Origin: Chitinophaga oryzae
GTDB taxonomy: Bacteria > Bacteroidota > Bacteroidia > Chitinophagales > Chitinophagaceae
Direction of reading: 5' to 3'
NCBI RefSeq assembly: GCF_012516375.2
Contig: NZ_CP051204.2
Location: forward strand, 1 to 64,000
Length of the DNA stretch: 64,000 nt
The position numbers and the translations under genes are program-made. Numbering within the stretch: position 1 is the stretch's first letter; every line of letters begins with the position of its first letter. A model generated the notes under the pieces. The model saw only the letters and a list, made by a program, of their open reading frames with translations. It was not told the origin of the DNA and ran no database searches. Positions 27,638 through 36,748 of this stretch are shown one piece after another.

Positions 27638-28780
27638 GTGCGATTTTTAAGACTATTTACGAAGGGCTTTTTTGTATTCATCAACGTTGGAGTGGTGGTG
27701 CTGTTTCTTGCCGCCTGCCTTGCACCGTATATTTCACCGGCCTGGTTCTGGCCTATCAGCTTCATTACGCTGGCTTTTCCCTTTTTACTGGGACTGTTGG
27801 TGATATTTCTGGGGGGGTGGTTGTTTTTCAACTACAAATATGCTTTTTTATCGCTCACCGCCCTGTTTCTCGGCTGGAAGTCCATCAGCGCTTTCCTGGC
27901 ATTTAACCTGCCGTCCGGTAATAAACCGGCGCCGGCGGCGCAAAGTCTGACCGTGATGAGCTATAACGTCAGCCAGTTCGGCCTGTACCGCGAAAAAGAC
28001 AGTAAATACAACCGGCAGGCCATGTTTGCGCTGATCAAAAAGCAGGAGCCGGACGTTGCCTGCTTCCAGGACTTTTACACGTCCGAGCGGAAAAACGATT
28101 TTAATAACCGGGAGGATATTTCCCGGGAGATGAAAATGCCGTTCCGTTTCTTTTCGAGCGACTTTAACCGCAACGGGATGCAGCACTGGGGTTCCATCAT
28201 CTTTTCAAAATACCCTATTATTGCATCAGACAAAGTGAAAATGAGCATGGGCCCTTTGAGTGAAAGCCTGATTTATGCAGATATTGTAAAGGACGATGAT
28301 ACCATCCGGATTGTCAATATGCACCTGGAGTCGTACCGTTTCAACGAAAAAGACTATACCGATATTCGCAAGATCAAAAACCAGGAAGATACCGGCCTGG
28401 TGGCGACGAAGAACATCATTCAGAAAATGCGCGAGGCGTATATACGCCGCAGTCAGCAAGCCGATATTGTAGGTAATTTTATCCGGCAGAGCCCTTACCC
28501 GGTGATTGTATGCGGAGATTTTAACGACACCCCGGCGTCGTATACCTATTTCACGATCAAAGGCAACCTTCAGGACGCTTTCCTGAACAAGGGCTGGGGC
28601 GTAGGCCGCACGTTTAACGGGATAGCCCCCACCCTGCGCATTGACTATGTGTTTGCCAGCACTGATTTTAAGGTCAACAGTTTTCGGAGAATCATATCCG
28701 ACCTGTCCGACCACTATCCGGTCATCGCCAACCTCAGCCTTGTCGGCAGCGGCGTGCAGGAAGTAGAAGTAAACAAATAA
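27638..28780 (+). CDS. Membrane-anchored endonuclease/exonuclease/phosphatase-family protein (paralogue 2)
   Basis: This 380-residue sister of the preceding gene starts with GTG at 27638 (MRFLRLFTKGFF), since no better start precedes the first membrane segment. Three hydrophobic helices occupy about 10-90. The EEP domain keeps SYNVSQ, CGDFNDTP and SDHYPVIANL, but the metal-binding Glu of paralogue 1 (CLQEF) is Asp here (CFQDF). Catalysis may persist with Asp, but it is a departure worth noting. It also carries a stretch of about 20 extra charged residues (FNEKDYTDIRKIKNQED) absent from paralogue 1. The two genes are likely cotranscribed. Confidence 0.87.
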   Translation: MRFLRLFTKGFFVFINVGVVVLFLAACLAPYISPAWFWPISFITLAFPFLLGLLVIFLGGWLFFNYKYAFLSLTALFLGWKSISAFLAFNLPSGNKPAPAAQSLTVMSYNVSQFGLYREKDSKYNRQAMFALIKKQEPDVACFQDFYTSERKNDFNNREDISREMKMPFRFFSSDFNRNGMQHWGSIIFSKYPIIASDKVKMSMGPLSESLIYADIVKDDDTIRIVNMHLESYRFNEKDYTDIRKIKNQEDTGLVATKNIIQKMREAYIRRSQQADIVGNFIRQSPYPVIVCGDFNDTPASYTYFTIKGNLQDAFLNKGWGVGRTFNGIAPTLRIDYVFASTDFKVNSFRRIISDLSDHYPVIANLSLVGSGVQEVEVNK

Positions 28781-28861
28781 GTATAATTATGAAAATGTTT
28801 AATATTTTGAGATCTGACCGATGTTGTTTCCGGACTTTTTACTTACAACTGGAACAATATT

Positions 28862-28869
28862 TATCTTTG
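28862..28869 (+). promoter_or_regulatory. TAnnTTTG promoter element of cysS
   Basis: TATCTTTG followed by CC matches the -7 consensus and lies 65 bases before the cysS start. No TTG occurs at the right distance upstream. Confidence 0.5.
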
Positions 28870-28934
28870 CCATCCACCACCGGAAAAAAGGCCTGTTGCC
28901 TGTAACAGGTCCCCGGAAATCTTAATTACAGCAT

Positions 28935-30431
28935 ATGTCAGAACTCAAAATATACAATTCAATACACCGCCAGAAAGAAGTATTCACCCCGCTGCATCCC
29001 GGCCACGCAGGCATGTACGTTTGCGGGCCTACCGTATCCGGAGAATCCCATCTCGGCCATGCCCGCCCGTATATCACTTTTGACGTGGTATACCGCTACC
29101 TGCAGTTCCTGGGTTATAAAGTACGTTACGTACGCAATATCACCGACGCCGGCCACTTTGAGGAGGAAGGCCGCGCGGCGGAAGACAAAGTTTCCAAATC
29201 CGCCGTACTGGAGAAACTGGAACCTATGGAGCTGGTGCAGAAATACACCAACCTGTTCCACTGGGCCATGCTGCAGTTCGGCAACCTAGAACCGAGCATC
29301 GAACCTACCGCTACCGGTCATATTATCGAGCAGATAGAGATGATCAAAAAGATCATAGAGAAGGGTTATGCCTATGAAGTGGACGGCAGCGTGTATTTCG
29401 ACGTAAAGAAATACGCCGCCGGCTATGACTACGGTATCCTTAGCGGCCGTGTGCTGGAAGACATGCTCGAAACCACCCGCGAGCTCGAAGGCCAGGACGA
29501 AAAGCGCAACAAAGCGGATTTTGCCCTGTGGAAAAAAGCGCCGCCGGAGCATATCATGCGCTGGCCGAGCCCCTGGGGCGAAGGCTTCCCCGGCTGGCAT
29601 ATCGAGTGCTCTGCCATGAGCGCCAAATACCTGGGCCATCAGTTCGATATCCATGGCGGCGGTATGGACCTCCAGTTCCCCCATCACGAGTGCGAAATAG
29701 CGCAGAGCGAGATCGCCCACGGCGAGATGATGGCGCGTTACTGGATGCACAACAATATGATCACCATCAACGGCCGCAAAATGGGCAAAGCTTATGGCAA
29801 CACCATCAAGCTTACGGAAATGTTCACCGGCGAAAACCCGCAGCTGGACAAGGCCTACAGCCCCATGACCATCCGTTTCTTCGTATTGCAAACGCACTAC
29901 CGCAGCACGCTCGACTTCTCCAATGAAGCGCTGCAGGCTGCCGAAAAAGGGTTGCAACGCCTCTGGGCAGCCTATGAAACGCTGCAGAAACTGAGCTATA
30001 CCTCCGACGGCGCCGCCCTCAACGAGGAGCTGGATAAACAGGTGCGCACCTGGTGCCAGGAATGCGCTGAGTTCATGAACGACGACTTCAACACCGCCAA
30101 GGTGCTGGCCAACCTGTTTGAGCTGACGCCTGTTATCAACTCCCTGAAAGGCGGCCAGATCAAAATGCATGAAATCAGCGAAGACACGTTCCGGTTGCTG
30201 CAACAAACCTGGAAGACTTACCTGGTAGACATCCTCGGCGTACAACAACCGCCGGCCAGCAGCGACGACCAGTTACTGGACGGCGTACTGCAGATGCTGA
30301 TCTCCATGCGTAAGGAAGCCAAAGGCCGCAAGGACTACGCTACTTCCGACCGTATCCGCAATGAATTGCTGGGCATCGGCATACAGCTCAAGGATGAAAA
30401 AGACGGTAACGTCACTTATAGCGTTCAATAA
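28935..30431 (+). CDS. cysS: Cysteinyl-tRNA synthetase
   Basis: This class I aminoacyl-tRNA synthetase charges tRNA-Cys. It has 498 residues. The zinc-binding Cys lies in VCGPTV near residue 30, the HIGH-type motif in ESHLGHAR just after, further zinc ligands in ECSAMS and HHECE, and the second catalytic loop reads [10 protein letters not shown] in place of KMSKS. The KMGK form is something I associate with Bacteroidota CysRS, so the enzyme is probably active. The M28 peptidase gene starts 20 bases after its stop and may be cotranscribed. Confidence 0.97.
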   Translation: MSELKIYNSIHRQKEVFTPLHPGHAGMYVCGPTVSGESHLGHARPYITFDVVYRYLQFLGYKVRYVRNITDAGHFEEEGRAAEDKVSKSAVLEKLEPMELVQKYTNLFHWAMLQFGNLEPSIEPTATGHIIEQIEMIKKIIEKGYAYEVDGSVYFDVKKYAAGYDYGILSGRVLEDMLETTRELEGQDEKRNKADFALWKKAPPEHIMRWPSPWGEGFPGWHIECSAMSAKYLGHQFDIHGGGMDLQFPHHECEIAQSEIAHGEMMARYWMHNNMITINGRKMGKAYGNTIKLTEMFTGENPQLDKAYSPMTIRFFVLQTHYRSTLDFSNEALQAAEKGLQRLWAAYETLQKLSYTSDGAALNEELDKQVRTWCQECAEFMNDDFNTAKVLANLFELTPVINSLKGGQIKMHEISEDTFRLLQQTWKTYLVDILGVQQPPASSDDQLLDGVLQMLISMRKEAKGRKDYATSDRIRNELLGIGIQLKDEKDGNVTYSVQ

Positions 30432-30451
30432 GCAAATACCCACTGATAATA

Positions 30452-31444
30452 ATGCGTAAAGTTCTTAGCATGTTGACAACGCTGGCCCTCCTGGCCGGCG
30501 CTTGTCAGCAGCCATCTCCAAAAACAGACAACACCGTTGACAGCACCGGCGCCAGTAAAGTGGCCAAACTGAATGTGCCGGTACCGGCGTTCAATGCGGA
30601 TTCTGCCTACGCCTATACGGCGAAGCAGGTGAGCTTCGGACCGAGGATACCCAATACGCCCGCACAGCAGCATTGCGCCGACTGGATGATCAGCACCCTG
30701 AAACAATGGGCAGACACCGTATATGTGCAACGTACCACGGTGGAAGGTCCGAATAAAGAGAAACTGCCCTGTATCAATATTATCGCCAGCTTCAACCCTG
30801 CCGCCAAACAGCGCGTGCTGCTGCTGGCGCACTGGGATACCCGCCCCTGGGCCGATGAAGACGCCTTTGACAAGAAAGGCAAGCTGGACGGCGCAGACGA
30901 CGGCGCCAGCGGCGTAGGCGTACTCATGGAGACCGCCCGCCAGTTCAGGGCACATAAGCCCGAAGCCGGCGTAGACATCCTGCTGGTAGACGTAGAGGAT
31001 TACGGCGTTAAAGACAACGAAAACTCTTTCTGCCTCGGTACCCAGTACTGGGCTAAAAACCCGCATATAAAGGGCTATAAAGCCAATTACGGCATCCTGC
31101 TGGACATGGTAGGCGGCCGCGGCTCCCAGTTTTACATGGAAGGCTCTTCCCAGCAATATGCTTACGGTCCTATGAAAATGTTCTGGGACGTCGCCAACCA
31201 GCTGGGCTATTCCGACTATTTCCGGTACGAGAAGAACGGGTCTTACATTACCGACGATCACATTTATGTAAATACCATGGCCAATATCCCGACTTTTGAT
31301 ATCATCGCCTGGCAGGCCAGCGGCAACTTTGCGCCGCACTGGCATACCCAGGGGGATAACATGAGCGTGATTGACACCAGGACGTTAAAAGCAGTAGGAC
31401 AAACTATCCTGCAGGTCATCTACAATCAGCCATTCTCCTATTAA
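30452..31444 (+). CDS. M28-family zinc aminopeptidase/glutaminyl-peptide cyclotransferase-like lipoprotein
   Basis: This is a 330-residue exported lipoprotein: lipobox LLAGAC with Cys at about residue 23, followed by a linker rich in Thr and Ser. The zinc ligands sit in LLLAHWDTRPWAD, DGADDGASG and LLVDVEDYG, with the late His in the ANFAPHWHTQGD stretch. The HWDTRPWAD and DDGASGV phrases are those of glutaminyl cyclotransferase-like M28 proteins, which form N-terminal pyroglutamate; true peptidase activity is the alternative. It sits in the periplasm or outer membrane. It follows cysS closely. Confidence 0.9.
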   Translation: MRKVLSMLTTLALLAGACQQPSPKTDNTVDSTGASKVAKLNVPVPAFNADSAYAYTAKQVSFGPRIPNTPAQQHCADWMISTLKQWADTVYVQRTTVEGPNKEKLPCINIIASFNPAAKQRVLLLAHWDTRPWADEDAFDKKGKLDGADDGASGVGVLMETARQFRAHKPEAGVDILLVDVEDYGVKDNENSFCLGTQYWAKNPHIKGYKANYGILLDMVGGRGSQFYMEGSSQQYAYGPMKMFWDVANQLGYSDYFRYEKNGSYITDDHIYVNTMANIPTFDIIAWQASGNFAPHWHTQGDNMSVIDTRTLKAVGQTILQVIYNQPFSY

Positions 31445-31496
31445 TGGCCCTTGCCGGAGTGCAGGATAGCGGATATAATCATTTAATCAATCGTTT

Positions 31497-32123
31497 ATGC
31501 CCAGACCGTCAGGCACTCCGGTAACGGAGCATGCTTATATCTCCCATCTCAGCAAAGACAAAAAACTGCAGAAGATCATCAGCGGGCCGCTGGCTGTGCG
31601 GGCAAAGCAGAAAAACTTCCCGCTGCGCCTTATTGGCGCCATTATGGCCCAACAGCTCTCCACCAGGGTGGCCGATGTGATCTATGCCCGTTTCCTGGCC
31701 CTTTATGGCAATAAAGAACCAACGCCTCAGCAGGTAGCCGCCACCCCGCCGGAAAAGCTCCGTGCCATCGGGTTGTCCAACGCCAAAGTCTCCTATGTGC
31801 ACAATGTGGCCAACTTCTTCATCGCACAGAAGCTCACCGATGCCAGGCTGCATAAAATGGACGACGAAGCCGTCATGCTGTGCCTTACCCAGATCAAAGG
31901 AGTAGGCCGGTGGACCGTGGAAATGCTGCTCATGTTCCACCTGCACCGCGAAGATGTTTTCTCCGTCGACGACCTGGGCATACAGCAGGCGATGGCCCGT
32001 TTGTACAAGCTGGACACCACCGATAAGAAAGCTTTCCGCGAGAAAATGAAAACCATCTCCGCCAAATGGTCGCCCTACCGGACCCATGCCTGCCGCTATC
32101 TCTGGCAATGGAAAGATCAATAA
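31497..32123 (+). CDS. DNA-3-methyladenine glycosylase II, AlkA-like HhH-GPD protein
   Basis: This base-excision DNA repair glycosylase removes alkylated purines. It has 208 residues and lacks the N-terminal TBP-like domain of E. coli AlkA, like many short bacterial homologues. The helix-hairpin-helix is at about 130-141 (QIKGVGRWTVE), and catalytic Asp159 is in SVDDLGIQ. Forty-one bases downstream lies an AlkB-type dioxygenase, which makes a two-enzyme alkylation repair cluster. No Ada regulator is visible in the window. Confidence 0.9.
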   Translation: MPRPSGTPVTEHAYISHLSKDKKLQKIISGPLAVRAKQKNFPLRLIGAIMAQQLSTRVADVIYARFLALYGNKEPTPQQVAATPPEKLRAIGLSNAKVSYVHNVANFFIAQKLTDARLHKMDDEAVMLCLTQIKGVGRWTVEMLLMFHLHREDVFSVDDLGIQQAMARLYKLDTTDKKAFREKMKTISAKWSPYRTHACRYLWQWKDQ

Positions 32124-32152
32124 GCATGTAAATACATTGCGTACTGCCGTTG

Positions 32153-32160
32153 TAAATTTG
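32153..32160 (+). promoter_or_regulatory. TAnnTTTG promoter element of alkB
   Basis: TAAATTTG matches the -7 consensus and is four bases before the ATG at 32165, which would make the alkB transcript leaderless. A TTG lies 13 bases upstream, too close for the usual spacing. Confidence 0.5.
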
Positions 32161-32164
32161 TATC

Positions 32165-32785
32165 ATGAGTTTGCAGGGAAGCCTTTTTGAAGAGCCCGAC
32201 GCCGGGAATGCCATCCACCTGAAGAACGGAGAACTGGCTTATTATCCGTGCTTTTTTAAGCCCGCGGAAAGTGATGTTTACTATCAGACGTTACTGGATA
32301 CGATCGACTGGAAACAGGAATCGATGAACATGTATGGCAAACAGGTGTTATTTCCGCGGTTGATGGCCTGGTATGGAGACGCTGCCACTTCCTACAGTTT
32401 TTCCGGTAATACCTTTGAACCTCGTCCGTGGACGGCAGCGCTACAGGAGATACGCGACCGTATTACCAACGTCGCCCAAACCAGTTTCAACAGTGTATTG
32501 CTCAACCTTTACCGCAGCGGCAGCGACTCTATGGGCTGGCATGCCGACGATGAGCCGGAACTGGGGCCCCATCCGGTAATCGCCTCTGTCAACTTCGGCG
32601 CCTCCCGCCGTTTTTTATTACGCTATAAAAATGATCATCACCTGAAACATGAAATTTTGCTGGAACATGGCTCCCTCCTGGTCATGAAAGGGACACTGCA
32701 GCAATACTGGGAACATCAGGTACCCAAAACAAACCGGCAGATCTCCGGAAGGATCAACCTTACCTTCCGCTTTATCCACCCATAA
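32165..32785 (+). CDS. alkB: AlkB-family 2-oxoglutarate/Fe(II) dioxygenase for alkylated DNA
   Basis: This is oxidative demethylation repair of N1-methyladenine and N3-methylcytosine type lesions. It has 206 residues. The iron ligands are His126 and Asp128 (WHADDE) and His184 (EHQVPK), and the 2-oxoglutarate-binding arginines are 196 and 202 in the RINLTFR motif. Substrate-lid residues NLYRSGSDSMGWH are typical of the AlkB/ALKBH2-like bacterial group. It is flanked by the AlkA-like glycosylase (41 bases upstream) and by the SIR2-fold gene (17 bases downstream). Confidence 0.93.
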   Translation: MSLQGSLFEEPDAGNAIHLKNGELAYYPCFFKPAESDVYYQTLLDTIDWKQESMNMYGKQVLFPRLMAWYGDAATSYSFSGNTFEPRPWTAALQEIRDRITNVAQTSFNSVLLNLYRSGSDSMGWHADDEPELGPHPVIASVNFGASRRFLLRYKNDHHLKHEILLEHGSLLVMKGTLQQYWEHQVPKTNRQISGRINLTFRFIHP

Positions 32786-32802
32786 AACCATATACACCTG
32801 CT

Positions 32803-33684
32803 ATGAACAACCTTATTTTGTTAATCGGAAATGATATCAACAACATTTCCAGCGGACAAAGCTGGAAAGACCTGCTGCAGGATATCATCACCTTCTGTCA
32901 TACAGGAGACTGCGTGGAACTGGACGACAAAAAACCATTCCCGCTACTGTATGAAGAGGTTTTTTTAACCGCCATCAAAAGAGAAAAACTCCGGGAAAGG
33001 GAACTGAAAGCTTTCATCGCCATCAAAGCCGCCGAAATTAAAGCCAATGGCATCCATGCTGCCATCAGGGCCCTGAAACCGGCGCATATCCTGACCACCA
33101 ACTATGAGTTTACCCTTGAAGGCAGGACTCCTTATGAAAACACCAGTCTTATCAATGAAAAATTTTACAGCATCTTCCGCCGGTATACCATGGACGATAT
33201 CCATTACTGGCATATCCATGGCGACTGCCTCAACCCCATGAGTATCAACCTTGGCTTTGAGCACTATGGCGGCCAGTTGCAGCTGATGCGTAACTATGTG
33301 GTAAGCGGGACCTTCTACTCCAGCAAAGAAGTACCAAAGGCATCCTTACTGCGACGCATACACGCCAAACAGGTGTACTATCACTCGTGGATAGACTTTT
33401 TCTTTACCCATGACATCCACATCTTCGGACTGTCGCTCGATTTTGTGGAAACAGACCTCTGGTGGCTGCTCACTTACAGGGCGCGTCAGAAATTTCATCA
33501 TAAAAATGTACCGGTGCACAACACCCTCTACTATTACATCCCGGAAGAACTGGTGCCTGCCTCCAAATTCAAGCTGGACCTCCTTACCGCCAATGATGTA
33601 AAGGTGATCAGCCTGCCGGGAAAAGATAAACTGGCCTACTACACCAGCATCATACAGCGGATAGGTAAACGGAAATCGTCCTGA
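32803..33684 (+). CDS. SIR2-like (STALD-fold) protein, possible NADase
   Basis: This 293-residue protein shows a divergent SIR2-like fold: a nucleotide-binding opening (LLIGNDINNISSGQSWKDLL at 6-25), TTNYE with Asn100 in place of the usual TTNYD, HGD with His139, and a distal GLSLDFVETD. The Asn and His that act in NAD-cleaving SIR2 domains are kept. It has no zinc-ribbon cysteines, which argues against a histone-type deacetylase. Stand-alone proteins of this type are often annotated only as SIR2-family, and some relatives are NAD-depleting phage-defence effectors. Here it follows alkB by 17 bases and is likely cotranscribed. Its role is unknown. Confidence 0.75.
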   Translation: MNNLILLIGNDINNISSGQSWKDLLQDIITFCHTGDCVELDDKKPFPLLYEEVFLTAIKREKLRERELKAFIAIKAAEIKANGIHAAIRALKPAHILTTNYEFTLEGRTPYENTSLINEKFYSIFRRYTMDDIHYWHIHGDCLNPMSINLGFEHYGGQLQLMRNYVVSGTFYSSKEVPKASLLRRIHAKQVYYHSWIDFFFTHDIHIFGLSLDFVETDLWWLLTYRARQKFHHKNVPVHNTLYYYIPEELVPASKFKLDLLTANDVKVISLPGKDKLAYYTSIIQRIGKRKSS

Positions 33685-33789
33685 AAGCTGTAACATTCTG
33701 TATGCTGGCAGCGTTTTTGCAAACAGAAGGTATTCTGACAAAAGTAAACCGTCAGGTACCTTTTGTTGTTAAAGATTAAAATCACAATT

Positions 33790-34497
33790 ATGTTTCTTGA
33801 ATTAGCATTGACGCTGGCTACGACACTGATGACGCCCCTGAAGCCTGTACAAAAGCAGCAGTCCCCAAAAAATCAGACAATCTATGTGAAAGAATCCAAG
33901 GAGCCATGTACCGGCGTAGCGCCCATGGAATGCCTGCAGATCAAAGGCGTGAAGGATACCGAATGGTCTAACCTGTACACCGGCATTGAAGGATTTAAAT
34001 ATACGCCCGGCTATCGTTACAAACTGCTGGTAAGAGTAACGCCTGTTAAAAATCCACCGGCCGACGGCTCTTCCATCAGGTACACCCTGCGGAAAGTACT
34101 GGAGAAGAAAAAAATAACCGCCACTCCTGAAAAAGGCTCCCCGTGGGCGTTTATCGCCAGCAAAAGATGGAATCTTATTAAACTCGGAGACAGCACGCTC
34201 ACACAATCCGGCATCTGGATAGAGTTTGATCCGGCAGCAAAACGTTTCCATGGTAAAGGCGGTTGCAATCGTATTTCCGGAGGTTACCAAACTAACGGAG
34301 AAAACATTACCTTTACAATGGTGATCAGCACAAGAATGGCCTGCATGGATGAAAATGTGATGCGCCGCGAAACGGAATTCCTGAAGAGGATCGGTGAACA
34401 TACCTATCGCTATGATGTGGCAGACCAGACACTGAACTTCTACGAAAACAATCAGCTGGTCATGATATTCGGGATGCAGCCGAAAGAGCTGAAATAG
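33790..34497 (+). CDS. Exported DUF4377/META (HslJ-like)-domain protein
   Basis: The protein has 235 residues from the ATG at 33790; the open frame extends nine codons further to a TTG, but the ATG precedes the hydrophobic stretch. A weak signal sequence (1-20) leads to a DUF4377-like domain (about 30-108, KEPCTGVAPMECLQIKG) and a META domain (about 118-230) with the tell-tale GKGGCNRISGGY and TRMACM. META proteins are linked to heat-shock, motility and antibiotic tolerance in other bacteria, but the role here is unknown. A strong terminator follows. Confidence 0.85.
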   Translation: MFLELALTLATTLMTPLKPVQKQQSPKNQTIYVKESKEPCTGVAPMECLQIKGVKDTEWSNLYTGIEGFKYTPGYRYKLLVRVTPVKNPPADGSSIRYTLRKVLEKKKITATPEKGSPWAFIASKRWNLIKLGDSTLTQSGIWIEFDPAAKRFHGKGGCNRISGGYQTNGENITFTMVISTRMACMDENVMRRETEFLKRIGEHTYRYDVADQTLNFYENNQLVMIFGMQPKELK

Positions 34498-34524
34498 ACT
34501 ACTTAGTAACCCATTATAACAGAG

Positions 34525-34558
34525 GAGGTTGTCTTGTATAAGACAACCTCTTTTTTTT
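34525..34558 (+). terminator. Intrinsic terminator after the META-domain gene
   Basis: GAGGTTGTCTT, loop GTAT and AAGACAACCTC form a perfect 11-bp stem, followed by eight T. Confidence 0.95.
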
Positions 34559-34675
34559 CCGCAAACGGGATTAATTGCTTAACTTTAGATACCTGTAACC
34601 GCAGATACACCCCCTGTTTTTGGGTATACACTACCGCCGCTGAATTTTTATTATTAATCCCTAATTATCCACCCC

Positions 34676-36646
34676 ATGAAACAGCTGTGCTACTTGTATC
34701 TGCTTACCTTCTTTTTCCTGTTACCGTTTTCTGACAGCTATTCCCAGACCTGTACCAATCCCCTGAAGATTGTTGTGCTGGGCTCTTCCACAGCCTGGGG
34801 CAACGGCGTGCCGGTACGCGACAGCGCCTGGACATTCCGTTACCGCCGTTACCTGAAAGCAACGCACCATCCGTCCGATACGGTGATCATCCTGGCGAAA
34901 GGCGGTAATACCACCCACACCATCCAGGCCAATGGGACACCGTCCTATACCGTGTCCGGGATCACCTTCGCAGTAGACACCACGTGTAATATCACCCGCG
35001 CTATCGCACTGGCGCCCGACGCCATTATCATAAACATTCCCAATGAAGACGAAGCACGCAACTTTCCGATGACCGTACAAGTGGCAAACCTGAAAGCCCT
35101 GGCACGGCAAGCCGCCTTGTACAACATCCCCTTATGGATAGCCACCACACAACCCCGCGGCAACCTGGGCCTCGCCGCCGGTGTTCGTCTCACGCAAATG
35201 AAAGACAGCATCATTACCTATTTCGGCAGCAAAGCGATCGACTTCTGGACAGGACTGGCCGACAGCAGGGGATACATCCTACCGGCCTACAACAGCGGCG
35301 ATGACGCCCTGCTGAATTCCGCCGGACAACGTATCCTGTTCGACAGGGTGGTGGCCAAACAACTGCCACAGGCGCTGTGTACCACAGCTCCCGCCCCGCC
35401 CTTCCGGCTGTCCGCTTTTACAGTGGCCACCGCCGGGCAACGGTTACAACTTTCCTGGAGTACCCTCGAAGAAAACAGTACGGTAAAATTCATCATCGAG
35501 CGGAGCATCGATACCATCAGCTGGATGGCCATCGGCAGCGTTAACGCAGCGGGAAGCTCATCCACACAACGCAATTACCAGTTTACCGACACCACCGTAG
35601 CCCTCAACCAGCAATACTATTACCGGCTGAATATGGAGGCCACCTTAAACCGCCACTACTATAGCAGCGTTGCCGGCGGCAAAGTGGTATATGTGCCCGG
35701 CAGTTGCAACAAACCGCTGCGTATCGTGGTACTGGGCTCTTCTACAGCGTGGGGCAATGGTCTGCCCAACCGCGACAGCGCCTGGGTAATGCGGTATAAC
35801 CGTTATCTCAAACAACAGCATAACAGCGCAGACTCTATCATCCTGATGGCATTCGGCAGCAACACAACACAGGCGATTATGCCCACCGGCACACCTCCTT
35901 ATACTGTGTCCGGTATTACCTATTATGTAGACACCGCGCACAACATTACGAAGGCTATCGCCCTGCAGCCGGATGCCATCATCATCAACATGCCCACCAA
36001 CGACGAAGCGCGGAACTTTCCGCTGACGAAACAAACCGCCAATTACCTCGCCCTGAAACAGGAAGCGGCACTGCACAATGTTCCGTTGTGGGTATCTACC
36101 ACCCAACCCAGAGGCAACCTCGGTTATGCCGCAGCGTTGCGGCTGGCACAGATGAAAGACACCATTAATCTCTACTTCGGAGATAAAGCCATTGACTTCT
36201 GGAACGGCCTGGCACAACCCAACGGATACATCCTGCCTGAATACAACAGCGGCGATGATGTACATTTCAATGCTGCCGGTCATCGTATCCTGTTTCAAAG
36301 GGTGGTGGACAAATACATCCCTGCAGCCGTGTGCCCCGATACTGCCGCAGCCGCACCGATGCTCATGGCAGCGCCTCCAACAACCTATGCCGCCACCGGG
36401 CACATTTCCGCCAGCAAGGGGCCGCTGGCGGTGTTTCCCAATCCCGCTACCAGTTATGTGGTGATCCCCCCGGTAAACAATGCACCTTTTATACTGGAGG
36501 TATATAACGCAACGGGCAAAAGGATACTGAGCGAACGCCGCTCCGGAAGGACAACCCTGTCTGTCAATGGCTGGGCTCCCGGCATTTACATCATCCGGGT
36601 GATTTGCGGCACCGAACAATATCAGCACCGGCTCATAAAAATTTAA
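34676..36646 (+). CDS. Secreted tandem SGNH/GDSL hydrolase with type IX sorting domain
   Basis: This 656-residue secreted esterase-type protein has two near-identical SGNH domains (about 30-232 and 348-552). A fibronectin-III-like linker (about 243-340) joins them, and a type A T9SS C-terminal sorting domain follows (about 585-656, VFPNPATS opening and ending QHRLIKI). Both domains keep the nucleophile region VVLGSSTAWGNG. Domain 2 keeps PTND (Asn442) and DDVHFNAAGH (His530), while domain 1 reads PNED (Glu124) and DDALLNSAGQ (Leu212), so domain 1 has probably lost catalysis. The signal peptide is MKQLCYLYLLTFFFLLPF. SGNH enzymes deacylate glycans or lipids; the substrate is unknown. It is probably monocistronic, with a terminator following. 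Confidence 0.92.
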   Translation: MKQLCYLYLLTFFFLLPFSDSYSQTCTNPLKIVVLGSSTAWGNGVPVRDSAWTFRYRRYLKATHHPSDTVIILAKGGNTTHTIQANGTPSYTVSGITFAVDTTCNITRAIALAPDAIIINIPNEDEARNFPMTVQVANLKALARQAALYNIPLWIATTQPRGNLGLAAGVRLTQMKDSIITYFGSKAIDFWTGLADSRGYILPAYNSGDDALLNSAGQRILFDRVVAKQLPQALCTTAPAPPFRLSAFTVATAGQRLQLSWSTLEENSTVKFIIERSIDTISWMAIGSVNAAGSSSTQRNYQFTDTTVALNQQYYYRLNMEATLNRHYYSSVAGGKVVYVPGSCNKPLRIVVLGSSTAWGNGLPNRDSAWVMRYNRYLKQQHNSADSIILMAFGSNTTQAIMPTGTPPYTVSGITYYVDTAHNITKAIALQPDAIIINMPTNDEARNFPLTKQTANYLALKQEAALHNVPLWVSTTQPRGNLGYAAALRLAQMKDTINLYFGDKAIDFWNGLAQPNGYILPEYNSGDDVHFNAAGHRILFQRVVDKYIPAAVCPDTAAAAPMLMAAPPTTYAATGHISASKGPLAVFPNPATSYVVIPPVNNAPFILEVYNATGKRILSERRSGRTTLSVNGWAPGIYIIRVICGTEQYQHRLIKI

Positions 36647-36663
36647 CGGGAAATCTTTCTGTA

Positions 36664-36697
36664 AAAAAAGGGCGCCTCTTTTTAGAGACGCCCTTTT
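36664..36697. terminator. Bidirectional terminator after the SGNH gene
   Basis: AAAGGGCG and CGCCCTTT form a strong stem with an inner CTCT/AGAG stem, flanked by A and T runs. It serves the plus-strand SGNH gene and the minus-strand lipoprotein gene at 36749. Confidence 0.85.
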
Positions 36698-36748
36698 CAT
36701 TTCTACTTTACAAATAAAGCTATGGTATAACAATTAAACGCTGCGTTA

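Noticed and set aside
29286..30248. 320-codon open frame antisense to cysS
   Set aside because: cysS is certain and the antisense product has no domain.
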